41,176 nucleotides of DNA from Flavobacteriales bacterium (GCA_020435335.1 JAGQZT010000046.1:1-41176), one strand, 5' to 3'. Shown: positions 6,434 through 14,493, counted from the stretch's first letter. Numbers and translations are program-made. The notes: generated by a model not told the origin, from the sequence alone.

Positions 6434-9364
6434 CTAATACCCGAACAGTTCTTCCAGACTAACTTCTTTGTATTCGCCCATTTCCTTAAGCACATTCACA
6501 TCTACCAGATCCTTGTTGCCAATAACCAGGTAGGTATAGGTTCGTCCTTTGATCTGCGCATCGAAGAAGCCTTTCAGGTCGGTTAACTGCATGCCCTGGA
6601 TAGCCGGATAAATCTCGGTATTCAGATCATAATCCCGCCCTAATTCTTTGGCTCTGATGTACTTCCAGAACAGGCTGGATCGTTTGGTTCGCGAAGTTTC
6701 GATCTTTTTCAAGGCAGCTAATTTGGCATCTTCAAACTGATCGCCAACTTCCGGCATGTTGTTCATAAGCTCAATCATGGCTTTTTTGGCATCGCCCAGC
6801 TTGTCGACCTGTGTGCCGATGTAGGCCCGCACATAGTGAGACTGATCAAGTTTTTCAGGAGTGCTGAAGTATGAGTACGCCGAATAGGCCAGCGCTTTGG
6901 ATTCCCTGATCTCCTGAAAAATGATCGAGGATAATCCGGAACCGAAGTATTCGTTAAATACGTTGGTGGTGGCTGCCAGATCTTTGTTATAAGGTCCGGC
7001 TTTCGAAAGCATCATCACTTCGGATTGCACCATGTCGTGGTTCACAAAATAAACCCGGTTCTTTTCCATTTCCAGTTCCGGGAATGTTTTGGCAGGAATG
7101 AGTGCAATCAGCTCTTCCGGTGTTTGATGGTGTTCGTTGATGATGTTTTTCACCTCGTCTTTATCCTTCCGGCCGTAGTAGTACACATAATGCTCATAAG
7201 ATGTTAATCCTTTGATCTTATTCACCAAACTAGTTACATCGATGGCTTTCAGTTCGGTTTCGGAAAGGATGTGTTTCTGAGGTGATTCGGGACCGTATTT
7301 CCCGTAGTCCAGCATGGCACCATAAAAGATGTTCCATTTGGACAGTTTCTCGTCGGCTCTTTCTTTTAAAATATCCTGTACCACATTGTCGTAAGCCTCC
7401 TGATTCGGTTGTACATTCGACAGGATGTGTTCGAATAATTTCACGCCGTCGTTCAGAGATTCTTCCAGTCCGGACAGAGAAACATAAACCCGCTCATTGG
7501 CAGCATAAACGCTGTAGGAAAGGCCCAGCTTATAGAGTTCGGTTTGTAAATCCGCCGCCGAGTATTGGTCGGTTCCCAGGTATTCCAGATATTTTACCGC
7601 TAAAGCCAGTTCTTTATCGCTGAATTTGCCCATATCCAGGATGTAATTCAAGGTAAAGATCTCATTGGTGGTATTCTCTACATAGTAGAACGGAACCTTA
7701 TGGTTTAACTCATCCTGAATCACATCCTTTTTGTAGTCGTCGAAAATAGGCTGCATGCGGGTGGCTTCCATGGTTTCGATCTTTTTAGCGAAGGCGGACG
7801 TGGTATCCCGGTTCAGCGTAACTTGTGTAATGGCTGGTTTGTCCACCTTCACGTTGTCGCGTTTCCCGGTTCTCTTATTCACCACAACATAATTGTCGTG
7901 AAAATACGTGTTGGCAAAATCTACAATGTCTTTTTTGGTGAGTTTGCTCAGCTTGTCGTTAACGCCGGCAACTTCAGACCAGTCTTGTTCGAGGATAAAA
8001 GCGTTGGTCATTTTGTAAGTGCGGTACGAATTGTGTTCGTTGTTGCGCTGATCCTGCAACTTGAAGTTCTTAATGGATGCTTCCAGCATCCAGTCTTCGA
8101 ATTCCCCTTTTTTAATTTTTTCCAGTTCGCCAAGTAACAGGGATTTTGCTTCTTCCAGGGTTTGTCCTTCCCGGGGGGTGGCGTGCAGCAGGAATGTGGA
8201 ATAATCCTTGGCGATGTTGAAACTGGAATAACCATTCAATACTTTTTGCGCCTTAACCAGTTCCAGGTCAATGAGCCCTGCCTGCCCGTTGGCCAGAAGG
8301 TTGTCCATCAACTGCAGTTTATAGATATCGGCATCTTGAACTCCGGGCATGCGGAATCCGATATCAACCCATTCGGCATCGGTTCCCTGAACATCGATGA
8401 TCACCGGAGCGGTAATCGGTTCTTCCTGCTCGAAAGTGAATTCAGGTACTTTTTTCGTTTGATACTCTCCAAAATATTTTTTAATCAGGTCAACAGTCTG
8501 ATCCGGATCCAAATCACCGGCTAAAATAATCGCCATGTTATTCGGCACGTAATAGGTGTTGAAATACTCATGGATTTTCTCCATCGAAGGATTCTTTAAG
8601 TGGTCGCTTGTTCCGATGGTGGTTTGGGTTCCGTAGGTGTGGTTTTTAAACAGGGCGGACATCATGGTGTAGTAAGCCAGACGCCAATCGCTGTCTTGTC
8701 CGCGATTAAATTCTTCGTAAACAGCCTCCAGCTCGGTGTGGAAGAGCCTCAGAACCAGTTCGCTAAATCGCTCGGATTCAATGGTTAGCCATTTTTCGAA
8801 TTCGTTGGAAGGGATGTCATTCACGTATACGGTTCGTTCCAGCGATGTGTAGGCGTTGGTTCCTTTAGCACCCAGCGAGCTGATCATTTTGTCGTATTCG
8901 TTCGGAACAACATATTTGGCGGCTTCTCCCGAAAGGCTGTCGATCTGATGGTAGATCGCTTTGCGTTCGGCCTCATCTTCAATGCCTCTTCGTTTTTCGT
9001 ACAGATCGGAAATTTGTTTAAGCAGACTTTTCTCCGTTTCCCAGTCTAACGAAGCAATTTCGGAAGTTCCTTTAAAGAGCATGTGCTCCAGGTAGTGCGC
9101 GAGTCCGGTAGCATCGGAAGGATCTTGTTTGCTTCCGGTATTCACGGCGATGTTGGTTTGGATTCGGGGTTCGTCTTTGTTCACCGACATGTAGATCTTC
9201 AGCCCGTTGTCGAGGGTGTAGATCAGCGTGTTTAACGGATCGTTCTCAACGGTTTCGTAGTCGTATTTGTATTTGTTCTCTTCCTGATGCTGATCTTTAT
9301 CACCACAGGTAACCAGTAGAAATGCAACCACTGCAGAGGTTACGAATAGTTTAGTTTTTTTCAT
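6434..9364 (-). CDS. M16-family zinc metallopeptidase (insulinase/pitrilysin-like), lipoprotein
   Basis: A 976-residue peptidase with the inverted zinc motif HYLEH at residues 90-94 (H90, E93, H94). The usual downstream glutamates lie in ELEAVYEEFNRG. Two M16 halves can be followed: the catalytic half with YYVPNNMAIILAGDLDP, and an inactive half later (ALAYSAYSYF, YTYLVIGNK). The length fits a two-repeat, single-chain enzyme. The N-terminus is a signal peptide ending in a lipobox-like LVTC at residue 20, with T at -1 where G, A or S is usual. It is therefore probably a lipoprotein facing the periplasm or surface. It follows dnaX by 51 bases on the same strand with no clear promoter between them. 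The substrate is unknown. Confidence 0.9.
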   Translation of the reverse strand: MKKTKLFVTSAVVAFLLVTCGDKDQHQEENKYKYDYETVENDPLNTLIYTLDNGLKIYMSVNKDEPRIQTNIAVNTGSKQDPSDATGLAHYLEHMLFKGTSEIASLDWETEKSLLKQISDLYEKRRGIEDEAERKAIYHQIDSLSGEAAKYVVPNEYDKMISSLGAKGTNAYTSLERTVYVNDIPSNEFEKWLTIESERFSELVLRLFHTELEAVYEEFNRGQDSDWRLAYYTMMSALFKNHTYGTQTTIGTSDHLKNPSMEKIHEYFNTYYVPNNMAIILAGDLDPDQTVDLIKKYFGEYQTKKVPEFTFEQEEPITAPVIIDVQGTDAEWVDIGFRMPGVQDADIYKLQLMDNLLANGQAGLIDLELVKAQKVLNGYSSFNIAKDYSTFLLHATPREGQTLEEAKSLLLGELEKIKKGEFEDWMLEASIKNFKLQDQRNNEHNSYRTYKMTNAFILEQDWSEVAGVNDKLSKLTKKDIVDFANTYFHDNYVVVNKRTGKRDNVKVDKPAITQVTLNRDTTSAFAKKIETMEATRMQPIFDDYKKDVIQDELNHKVPFYYVENTTNEIFTLNYILDMGKFSDKELALAVKYLEYLGTDQYSAADLQTELYKLGLSYSVYAANERVYVSLSGLEESLNDGVKLFEHILSNVQPNQEAYDNVVQDILKERADEKLSKWNIFYGAMLDYGKYGPESPQKHILSETELKAIDVTSLVNKIKGLTSYEHYVYYYGRKDKDEVKNIINEHHQTPEELIALIPAKTFPELEMEKNRVYFVNHDMVQSEVMMLSKAGPYNKDLAATTNVFNEYFGSGLSSIIFQEIRESKALAYSAYSYFSTPEKLDQSHYVRAYIGTQVDKLGDAKKAMIELMNNMPEVGDQFEDAKLAALKKIETSRTKRSSLFWKYIRAKELGRDYDLNTEIYPAIQGMQLTDLKGFFDAQIKGRTYTYLVIGNKDLVDVNVLKEMGEYKEVSLEELFGY

Positions 9365-9415
9365 GAGTTCGTGTCTTAAATAATGGTAGATGATTTTTTG
9401 TTCGAAGAATTGATT

Positions 9416-11272
9416 TTAAGCATATCCGACATCCATGTCGAGTTTTCGGACCAGTTCTTTCAGATCCGGATTCTTTTCGCTCATTTTAATGAATTTCTCT
9501 TGCGGGGTGTAAGCTTTTTTGGAAGCGACATCCTTGTTGACTTCGATGGTTACCTGGATGTTGTGGTTTTTCAGGGATAAACGGATGTGTTCCAGAAATT
9601 CGGCCTGGTGGGCTTTAAATTCGTCGTGAAGCACTTTGTTTTCCACCATCAGGTAAATGATGTCGTTTTCGATCGATGGTATTTTATCAAAAGCACTGGC
9701 CAGGGAGGATTTGCCATCTAGCAATAGTTGTTCCTTGAAGCTGTTCCATTCTTTGATAAATGCGTCAACAGTATAAGGGGTTGCTAATTTTCCGGTGGAT
9801 TCGGTCGCGGCTTTGCCTTCTTCTTTTTCTTTTTCAGTTGATCCGTGGATGGAAATGGAGCCTGCAAAGGCAAAAGCACCGGTTGTTTTTAAAGAGGGTT
9901 TTGGAGCCGGTTGTTCGGCTGTTGTTTTGTTGGTAACAGGTGTTTCGGCAGGCGTGTTTTCGGGATTGACTTCAGGTGCCGGGGTTACATCGGCAGGCAC
10001 TTGGGTAGCAATGGGTTCCTTTACTTCCGGTGTACTGACAGGTTCGGAAGGAACGGTGGGTTTAGCAGGCTCTTGCGCTATTGGCTGTGCAACTTTTGGT
10101 TTTTCTTTAACCGGTGTAGCGGTTTGGTGTGCGTTTCGGAAGGGTAGATTAATTATGGTGTTTTTTTTTTCACCTGCAGCAGAACCGGAAGCGCACAATT
10201 GCATCAGCATCACTTCCACGAGGAGTCGCTGGTTCTGGCTCGACTTGTATTTGGTATCGGTGGCGTTGGTAATTTCCAGGAATTGAATCAGGGTTGCTAC
10301 GTTGGCAGCTGCAGCTTGTGAAACATAGCGTTCTTTGATGTTGGCACCGACTTCGAGTAAAGAAACCGTTTTCGCATCGAGGCAAACCAACAGGTTTCGG
10401 AAGTGTTCGGCCAGTCCGTTCACAAAGTGATGACCGTTAAATCCGTGGTTTAGGATTTCATTGAAGATGAGCAGGGCATCGCTGATGTTTTTGGACAGGA
10501 TGCAATCTGTGATTTTAAAATAATAATCGTAGTCGAGAATGTTGAGGTTTTCGATTACGGCTTTATAGCTCACATCGCCGCCAGAGAAGCTCACGATCTG
10601 ATCGAACATGGAAAGGGCATCCCTTAAAGCACCGTCTGCCTTTTGGGCAATGATGTGAAGCCCGTCGGCTTCCGCCTGAACCTGTTCGTTCTGGGCAATT
10701 TTACCCAGATGGCTGGCGATATCGTCGATCTGAATCCGACTGAAATCAAAGATCTGACAGCGCGAGAGAATGGTTGGGATAATCTTGTGTTTTTCGGTGG
10801 TTGCCAGAATGAAGATGGCATGTTTAGGCGGTTCTTCCAGGGTTTTCAAAAAGGCATTGAAGGCAGCCTGAGATAGCATGTGCACCTCATCAATGATGTA
10901 GATTTTATAGGATCCGAGTTGCGGGGCAAACCGTACCTGATCGATCAGGCTTCGGATGTCTTCCACTGAGTTGTTGGAGGCACCATCCAGTTCAACGATG
11001 TTGAGGGAATGGTTCTCATTGAATGCCCGGCAGGAATCACATTCGTCGCAGGCTTCAATGTTTTCGGTAATGCTAAAACAGTTGATGGTTTTTGCGAGAA
11101 TCCGGGCGCAGGTGGTTTTTCCGACACCTCGAGGCCCGCAAAATAAAAAGGCCTGAGCCAGGTGATTGCTTTTGATGGCGTTTTTTAACGTAGAGGTAAT
11201 GGCATGTTGCCCCACTACCGTATCGAAGGTAGAAGGTCTGTATTTTCTGGCTGATACAACAAAATTTTCCAT
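9416..11272 (-). CDS. dnaX: DnaX, DNA polymerase III subunits gamma/tau
   Basis: The ATPase of the clamp loader that places the beta clamp on DNA. The start at 11272 (MENFVVSARKYRPSTFD) is preferred to an ATG 18 codons upstream, because it matches the conserved N-terminus and leaves the -7 box outside the gene. It gives 618 residues. Visible are Walker A GPRGVGKTT (46-54), the zinc-binding Cys65/75/78/81, Walker B DEVH (128-131) and the SRC motif in LSRCQIFDF. Domain III ends near residue 365 (LLVEVMLMQLCA). A Pro/Ala-rich linker follows to about residue 490, then the tau-specific C-terminal domain (about 500-618). Exactly between domain III and the linker the coding strand has ten A in a row, a probable slippage site for a short gamma form (see findings). 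Confidence 0.95.
   Translation of the reverse strand: MENFVVSARKYRPSTFDTVVGQHAITSTLKNAIKSNHLAQAFLFCGPRGVGKTTCARILAKTINCFSITENIEACDECDSCRAFNENHSLNIVELDGASNNSVEDIRSLIDQVRFAPQLGSYKIYIIDEVHMLSQAAFNAFLKTLEEPPKHAIFILATTEKHKIIPTILSRCQIFDFSRIQIDDIASHLGKIAQNEQVQAEADGLHIIAQKADGALRDALSMFDQIVSFSGGDVSYKAVIENLNILDYDYYFKITDCILSKNISDALLIFNEILNHGFNGHHFVNGLAEHFRNLLVCLDAKTVSLLEVGANIKERYVSQAAAANVATLIQFLEITNATDTKYKSSQNQRLLVEVMLMQLCASGSAAGEKKNTIINLPFRNAHQTATPVKEKPKVAQPIAQEPAKPTVPSEPVSTPEVKEPIATQVPADVTPAPEVNPENTPAETPVTNKTTAEQPAPKPSLKTTGAFAFAGSISIHGSTEKEKEEGKAATESTGKLATPYTVDAFIKEWNSFKEQLLLDGKSSLASAFDKIPSIENDIIYLMVENKVLHDEFKAHQAEFLEHIRLSLKNHNIQVTIEVNKDVASKKAYTPQEKFIKMSEKNPDLKELVRKLDMDVGYA
10161..10170 (-). promoter_or_regulatory. 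A10 homopolymer in dnaX, candidate programmed slippage site
   Basis: The dnaX coding strand reads GGTG, ten A, CACC. The codons are GAA AAA AAA AAC at residues 368-371. One A more gives three lysines, H-H-N and a TAA stop (374 residues). One A fewer gives T-P and a TAA stop (372 residues). Both end right after domain III, leaving a gamma-like clamp-loader subunit without linker or tau domain. The flanking GGTG/CACC are complementary and could close a loop of A. Confidence 0.6.
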
Positions 11273-11288
11273 GCCGCTAACGAAAAAA

Positions 11289-11296
11289 CAAATATA
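11289..11296 (-). promoter_or_regulatory. -7 promoter element of dnaX
   Basis: Minus-strand TATATTTG is a perfect TAnnTTTG box, ending 16 bases before the chosen dnaX start. No clear TTG sits at the -33 distance. It supports the downstream start codon at 11272. Confidence 0.5.
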
Positions 11297-11317
11297 ACGG
11301 TTAATTGAGCGATATTT

Positions 11318-11361
11318 GCCGGCCATTTTTCAATTGTTTTTAACAATTTTTACAGGCCGGC
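11318..11361. repeat. Nested inverted repeat between dnaX and rpsF
   Basis: Outer arms GCCGGCC (11318-11324) and GGCCGGC (11355-11361) enclose inner arms AATTGTT (11332-11338) and AACAATT (11342-11348) with a 3-base loop. The structure lies in the shared intergenic region of the divergent dnaX and rpsF genes. It could be an operator or a DNA hairpin. A short T-run follows the inner arm on the plus strand, but no gene on that strand ends here. Confidence 0.5.
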
Positions 11362-11406
11362 GTTCCGTTGAAGGATGAATATAAAACAATAAATGCGTCG
11401 CAGGGG

Positions 11407-11436
11407 TTTGTAATTCAATAAAAATTTCTATTTTTG
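11407..11436 (+). promoter_or_regulatory. Promoter of rpsF-rpsR-rplI
   Basis: TTTG (11407-11410), an 18-base spacer and a perfect -7 box TATTTTTG (11429-11436) form a good Bacteroidota promoter. The predicted leader to the rpsF ATG at 11479 is about 35-40 bases. It contains CCG and a small CC/GG pairing (CCTTTTTTAGG). Leaders that bind the S6:S18 complex are known in other bacteria, but the match here is too weak to call. Confidence 0.7.
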
Positions 11437-11478
11437 CCGTCCTTTTTTAGGGAAATGTTTAATTAAAATAAATTGGAA

Positions 11479-11814
11479 ATGACAAAACGTTATGAGACTG
11501 TCTTCATTCTAACTCCCGTTTTATCTGCAGATCAGGTAAAGGAGACAGTTGCAAAATTTAAAAAGTCTTTGAAGGATGGCGGTGCCAATCTGACTCACGA
11601 AGAAGACTGGGGATTAAGAAAATTGGCTTACCCGATTCAGAAAAAATCGACCGGGTTTTACCATTTGTTTGAATATGAAGCTCCGGGCGAACTGATCGCT
11701 AACCTGGAATTGAACATGAAAAGAGACGAGAAGATTATGCGTTTCTTGACTGTTTCAATGGACAAGTATGCTATTGCTTTCGCGGAATCAAGAAAAACAA
11801 GAAAGCAAGCCTAA
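11479..11814 (+). CDS. rpsF: Ribosomal protein bS6
   Basis: A 111-residue bS6 beginning [20 protein letters not shown], with the family segments [26 protein letters not shown] and [16 protein letters not shown]. It binds bS18 on the 30S platform. The frame can be extended to a TTG at 11473, but the ATG at 11479 fits the family start. In Flavobacterium ribosomes bS6, bS18 and bS21 together hold the 3' end of 16S rRNA and hide the anti-Shine-Dalgarno sequence. It is first in an operon with rpsR and rplI. Confidence 0.95.
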   Translation: MTKRYETVFILTPVLSADQVKETVAKFKKSLKDGGANLTHEEDWGLRKLAYPIQKKSTGFYHLFEYEAPGELIANLELNMKRDEKIMRFLTVSMDKYAIAFAESRKTRKQA

Positions 11815-11838
11815 GTTTAACCTTTAAAACGAGAAACC

Positions 11839-12108
11839 ATGTCAGAAAATAGTTCAGATATCAGATATTTAACTCCCCCGAACATTGAGTTATCCAAAGA
11901 AAAATATTGTCGATTCAGAAAGAACAGAATTAAATACATCGATTATAAAGATGAAAAATTCTTGCTTCAGTTCGTGAATGAACAAGGTAAATTGTTACCA
12001 AGAAGAATCACAGGAACGTCATTAAAGTATCAACGTAAAGTGTCTCAAGCGGTTAAGCGCGCACGTCACTTAGCTTTATTGCCTTATGTTGGTGATATGT
12101 TAAAATAA
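11839..12108 (+). CDS. rpsR: Ribosomal protein bS18
   Basis: An 89-residue bS18 with the typical core: [35 protein letters not shown] and [12 protein letters not shown]. It forms a heterodimer with bS6 on the 30S platform near the mRNA exit. It starts 24 bases after rpsF and has no Shine-Dalgarno sequence of its own. Its stop codon is followed at once by the AGGAGG that precedes rplI. Confidence 0.95.
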   Translation: MSENSSDIRYLTPPNIELSKEKYCRFRKNRIKYIDYKDEKFLLQFVNEQGKLLPRRITGTSLKYQRKVSQAVKRARHLALLPYVGDMLK

Positions 12109-12109
12109 T

Positions 12110-12115
12110 AGGAGG
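12110..12115 (+). promoter_or_regulatory. Strong Shine-Dalgarno sequence before rplI
   Basis: AGGAGG, with a further G at 12116, is a perfect complement to the 16S anti-SD core. It lies 8 bases before the rplI ATG, an ideal spacing. The starts of rpsF, rpsR, rpsP, rimP, infB and actA have nothing comparable. It stands out because Bacteroidota ribosomes normally do not use SD pairing. Confidence 0.8.
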
Positions 12116-12123
12116 GCAGTAAA

Positions 12124-12573
12124 ATGAAAGTTATACTAAAAGAAAACGTAGAAAACTTAGGGTTTAAAGACGAAGTAGTTGAAGTAAAGAACGGTTACGG
12201 TAGAAATTACCTGATCCCTAAAGGGATGGCTGCTCTTGCTACTGATTCGGCTATGAAAATGTTAGCTGAAAACCTGAAACAAAGAGCGGTTAAAGATCAA
12301 AAGGTCAAAGACGAAGCGCAAAAAACAGCTGATGCTTTGAAGGCTATGGCAGTAAAAGTAGCTGTTAAAGTGGGTGAGAAAGGAAAGATCTTTGGTTCTG
12401 TGAACGCCATTCAGCTGGCTGAAGCCATCGAGAAAAGCGGTCACGCCGTAGACAGAAGATACATCAAAATCAAAGGTGAGCCAATCAAAGAGGTTGGTAC
12501 TTATGAGGCTAACGTAAGATTACACAAAGATGTAGATGCTGATTTTAACTTTGAAGTGGTTGCTGAGAAGTAA
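12124..12573 (+). CDS. rplI: Ribosomal protein bL9
   Basis: A 149-residue bL9 with the classic N-terminal domain (MKVILKENVENLGFKDEVVEVKNGYGRNYLIPKG, given here by its conserved G-Y-x-R-N-Y-L-I-P core), a long connecting helix (about 41-75) and the C-terminal rRNA-binding domain (GKIFGSVNAIQLAEAIEKSG). It is third in the rpsF-rpsR-rplI operon, starting 15 bases after rpsR, and is followed by an intrinsic terminator. It is the only gene noticed here with a strong Shine-Dalgarno sequence. Confidence 0.96.
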   Translation: MKVILKENVENLGFKDEVVEVKNGYGRNYLIPKGMAALATDSAMKMLAENLKQRAVKDQKVKDEAQKTADALKAMAVKVAVKVGEKGKIFGSVNAIQLAEAIEKSGHAVDRRYIKIKGEPIKEVGTYEANVRLHKDVDADFNFEVVAEK

Positions 12574-12592
12574 TCCGACAAGATAATAAGTG

Positions 12593-12623
12593 AAAGGCCA
12601 TGCAAATTTGTGTGGCCTTTTTT
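12593..12623 (+). terminator. Intrinsic terminator after rplI
   Basis: A perfect 8-bp stem AAAGGCCA (12593-12600) / TGGCCTTT (12613-12620), a 12-base loop and a T-run to 12623. It lies 19 bases after the rplI stop and closes the bS6-bS18-bL9 operon. Confidence 0.85.
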
Positions 12624-12624
12624 C

Positions 12625-12654
12625 TTGTTCAACAAAAATAAAATCGTACATTTG
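12625..12654 (+). promoter_or_regulatory. Promoter of rimP-nusA-infB
   Basis: TTG (12625-12627), a 19-base spacer and a perfect -7 box TACATTTG (12647-12654). It starts just behind the rplI terminator. The transcript would begin near 12659 and have a leader of about 60 bases containing the attenuator-like hairpin at 12682-12709. Confidence 0.75.
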
Positions 12655-12681
12655 TCCCTGTAAACATACAGATGACGAATT

Positions 12682-12709
12682 GAGGGAACGGTAAGTTCCC
12701 TCTTTTTTT
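12682..12709 (+). terminator. Terminator-like hairpin in the rimP-nusA-infB leader (candidate attenuator)
   Basis: A perfect 8-bp stem GAGGGAAC (12682-12689) / GTTCCCTC (12695-12702) with loop GGTAA is followed directly by seven T (12703-12709). This is a complete intrinsic terminator, yet it stands between promoter and gene, 8 bases before the rimP ATG. A smaller hairpin CTGTA/TACAG lies at 12658-12671, and TCCCT at 12655-12659 could compete by pairing with AGGGA in the stem. Confidence 0.7.
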
Positions 12710-12717
12710 GGTAAAAA

Positions 12718-13185
12718 ATGATAAGCGTAGATCAGGTAAAAGCATTGATAAAAGACAAACTCGAAGAGAAAGATTGTTTTGTGGTGGAACTGGAAGTGCG
12801 TCCGGGAAATAACATTCTTCTGGAGGTCGACAGTATGAAGGGATTTACCATTCAGGATTGCGTTGAGTTTAGTCGTGCCGTGGAGCATAACCTCGATCGC
12901 GAAACCGAAGATTTTGAGCTGCATGTTTCATCGCCCGGCCTGGATAAGCCATTCCGGGTTAAAGAGCAATACCTGAAAAACATCGGCAGGGAAGTGAAAG
13001 TGATCATGAACAACGATGAAAAAATCAGCGGGTTGCTGACGGCTGTAAATGACGATGGAATTGAGGTGGAATATTCCTACAAAGAGAAGGTCGAAGGGAA
13101 AAAGAAAAAGCAGACCGTCGTTGAACAGAAACATTTGGATTTTAATACTATAAAAGAAACTACATTAATAATATCGTTTAAATAA
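12718..13185 (+). CDS. rimP: RimP, ribosome (30S) maturation factor
   Basis: A 155-residue RimP. The N-terminal domain includes FVVELEVRPGNNILLEVDS and the conserved IQDCVEFSRAVEHNLDRE, followed by ELHVSSPGLDKPF, the best-known RimP motif (about 68-80). The C-terminal Sm-like domain (about 85-155) is less conserved and Lys/Glu-rich. It assists 30S assembly. It is first in the rimP-nusA-infB operon, an arrangement shared by most bacteria, with nusA 6 bases downstream. Translation starts right behind the T-run of the leader hairpin. Confidence 0.94.
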   Translation: MISVDQVKALIKDKLEEKDCFVVELEVRPGNNILLEVDSMKGFTIQDCVEFSRAVEHNLDRETEDFELHVSSPGLDKPFRVKEQYLKNIGREVKVIMNNDEKISGLLTAVNDDGIEVEYSYKEKVEGKKKKQTVVEQKHLDFNTIKETTLIISFK

Positions 13186-13191
13186 ACAAAA

Positions 13192-14430
13192 ATGGAAAGT
13201 TTAAGCCTAATAGATTCGTTCCAGGAATTTAAAGAATTCAAGGATATCGATAGAGCAACGCTGATGAATATTTTGGAAAGCGTATTTAGAAGTACCATCA
13301 AGAAAAGATTTGGAGACGATGAGAACTTCGATTTTATTGTGAACGTGGATAAAGGAGATTTGGAAATCTGGAGAAACCGTGAGATCGTTCCCGATGGAGA
13401 GGTAGAAGATGAAAATAAAGAGATCGCCTATTCGGATGCCATCAAGATCGAGCCTGATTTTGAGATCGGGGAGGAGGTTTCGGAAGAAGTGAAAATGGAA
13501 GACTTCGGTCGTAGAGCCGTACTTTCTTTGCGTCAGAACCTGATGTCGAAAGTGATGGAGCTGGAAAAAGACAACATCTATTCTCAATACAAAGACAGAG
13601 TGGGTGAGCTGATTACCGGAGAGGTTTATCAGGTGTGGAAACGCGAGATTCTGATTCTGGATGATGAAGACAATGAGCTGATCCTGCCAAAGAACGAACA
13701 GATTTCAAACGACCGGTTCAAGAAAGGCGATAACGTAAGAGCGGTAGTGGTGAAAGTGGAAATGAAAAACAACAAGCCGCTCATCATCCTGTCCAGAACG
13801 TCACCACTCTTCCTGGAACGTTTGTTCGAACTGGAAGTGCCGGAAATCTACGACGGTTTGATTACCATTAAGAAAATTGTCCGCGAACCGGGAGAAAGAG
13901 CTAAAGTGGCCGTGGAGTCTTACGACGACAGAATTGATCCGGTTGGAGCATGTGTGGGTATGAAAGGTGCCCGGATTCACGGCATTGTTCGTGAGCTGAG
14001 AAACGAGAACATCGACGTAATCAACTTTACCAACAACATCGAATTGTATATTCAACGTGCCTTGAGCCCGGCTAAGATCACAGCCATCAAACTGGATCAC
14101 GAAAATAAAAGAGCCGAAGTGTTCTTAAAACCTGATCAGGTGTCACTGGCTATCGGTAGAGGTGGTTTCAACATCAAACTGGCCGGTAAACTGGTAGGTT
14201 TTGAAATTGATGTGTACCGTGATATGGACGATGATTCTGATGATGTTGCCATCGAAGAATTTGCTGATGAGATCGAAGAATGGATCATTACCGAACTGAA
14301 ATCGGTTGGTTGTGATTCTGCCCGAAGCGTTCTGGAATTATCGGTTGAAGAACTGGTGAAAAGAACCGATCTGGAGATCGAAACCATCGAAGATGTAAGA
14401 AACATCCTGCAACAGGAATTCGAGGATTAA
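13192..14430 (+). CDS. nusA: NusA, transcription termination/antitermination factor
   Basis: A 412-residue NusA. An N-terminal polymerase-binding domain (about 1-125) is followed by an S1 domain (about 135-200, GELITGEVYQVWKREILIL), then two KH domains (DPVGACVGMKGARIHGIVRE near residue 250; VSLAIGRGGFNIKLAGKLVG near 320). A single helix-hairpin-helix-type segment ends the protein (about 360-410). It binds RNA polymerase and RNA, affecting pausing, termination and antitermination. In E. coli NusA regulates its own operon by termination in the leader, which makes the hairpin upstream of rimP notable. It lies 6 bases after rimP. Confidence 0.95.
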   Translation: MESLSLIDSFQEFKEFKDIDRATLMNILESVFRSTIKKRFGDDENFDFIVNVDKGDLEIWRNREIVPDGEVEDENKEIAYSDAIKIEPDFEIGEEVSEEVKMEDFGRRAVLSLRQNLMSKVMELEKDNIYSQYKDRVGELITGEVYQVWKREILILDDEDNELILPKNEQISNDRFKKGDNVRAVVVKVEMKNNKPLIILSRTSPLFLERLFELEVPEIYDGLITIKKIVREPGERAKVAVESYDDRIDPVGACVGMKGARIHGIVRELRNENIDVINFTNNIELYIQRALSPAKITAIKLDHENKRAEVFLKPDQVSLAIGRGGFNIKLAGKLVGFEIDVYRDMDDDSDDVAIEEFADEIEEWIITELKSVGCDSARSVLELSVEELVKRTDLEIETIEDVRNILQQEFED

Positions 14431-14493
14431 GAAAGCCAATAATTTTTAGATTAAAAGAAAATATATACTTTAGCACAAACGGATTGATAGCTT

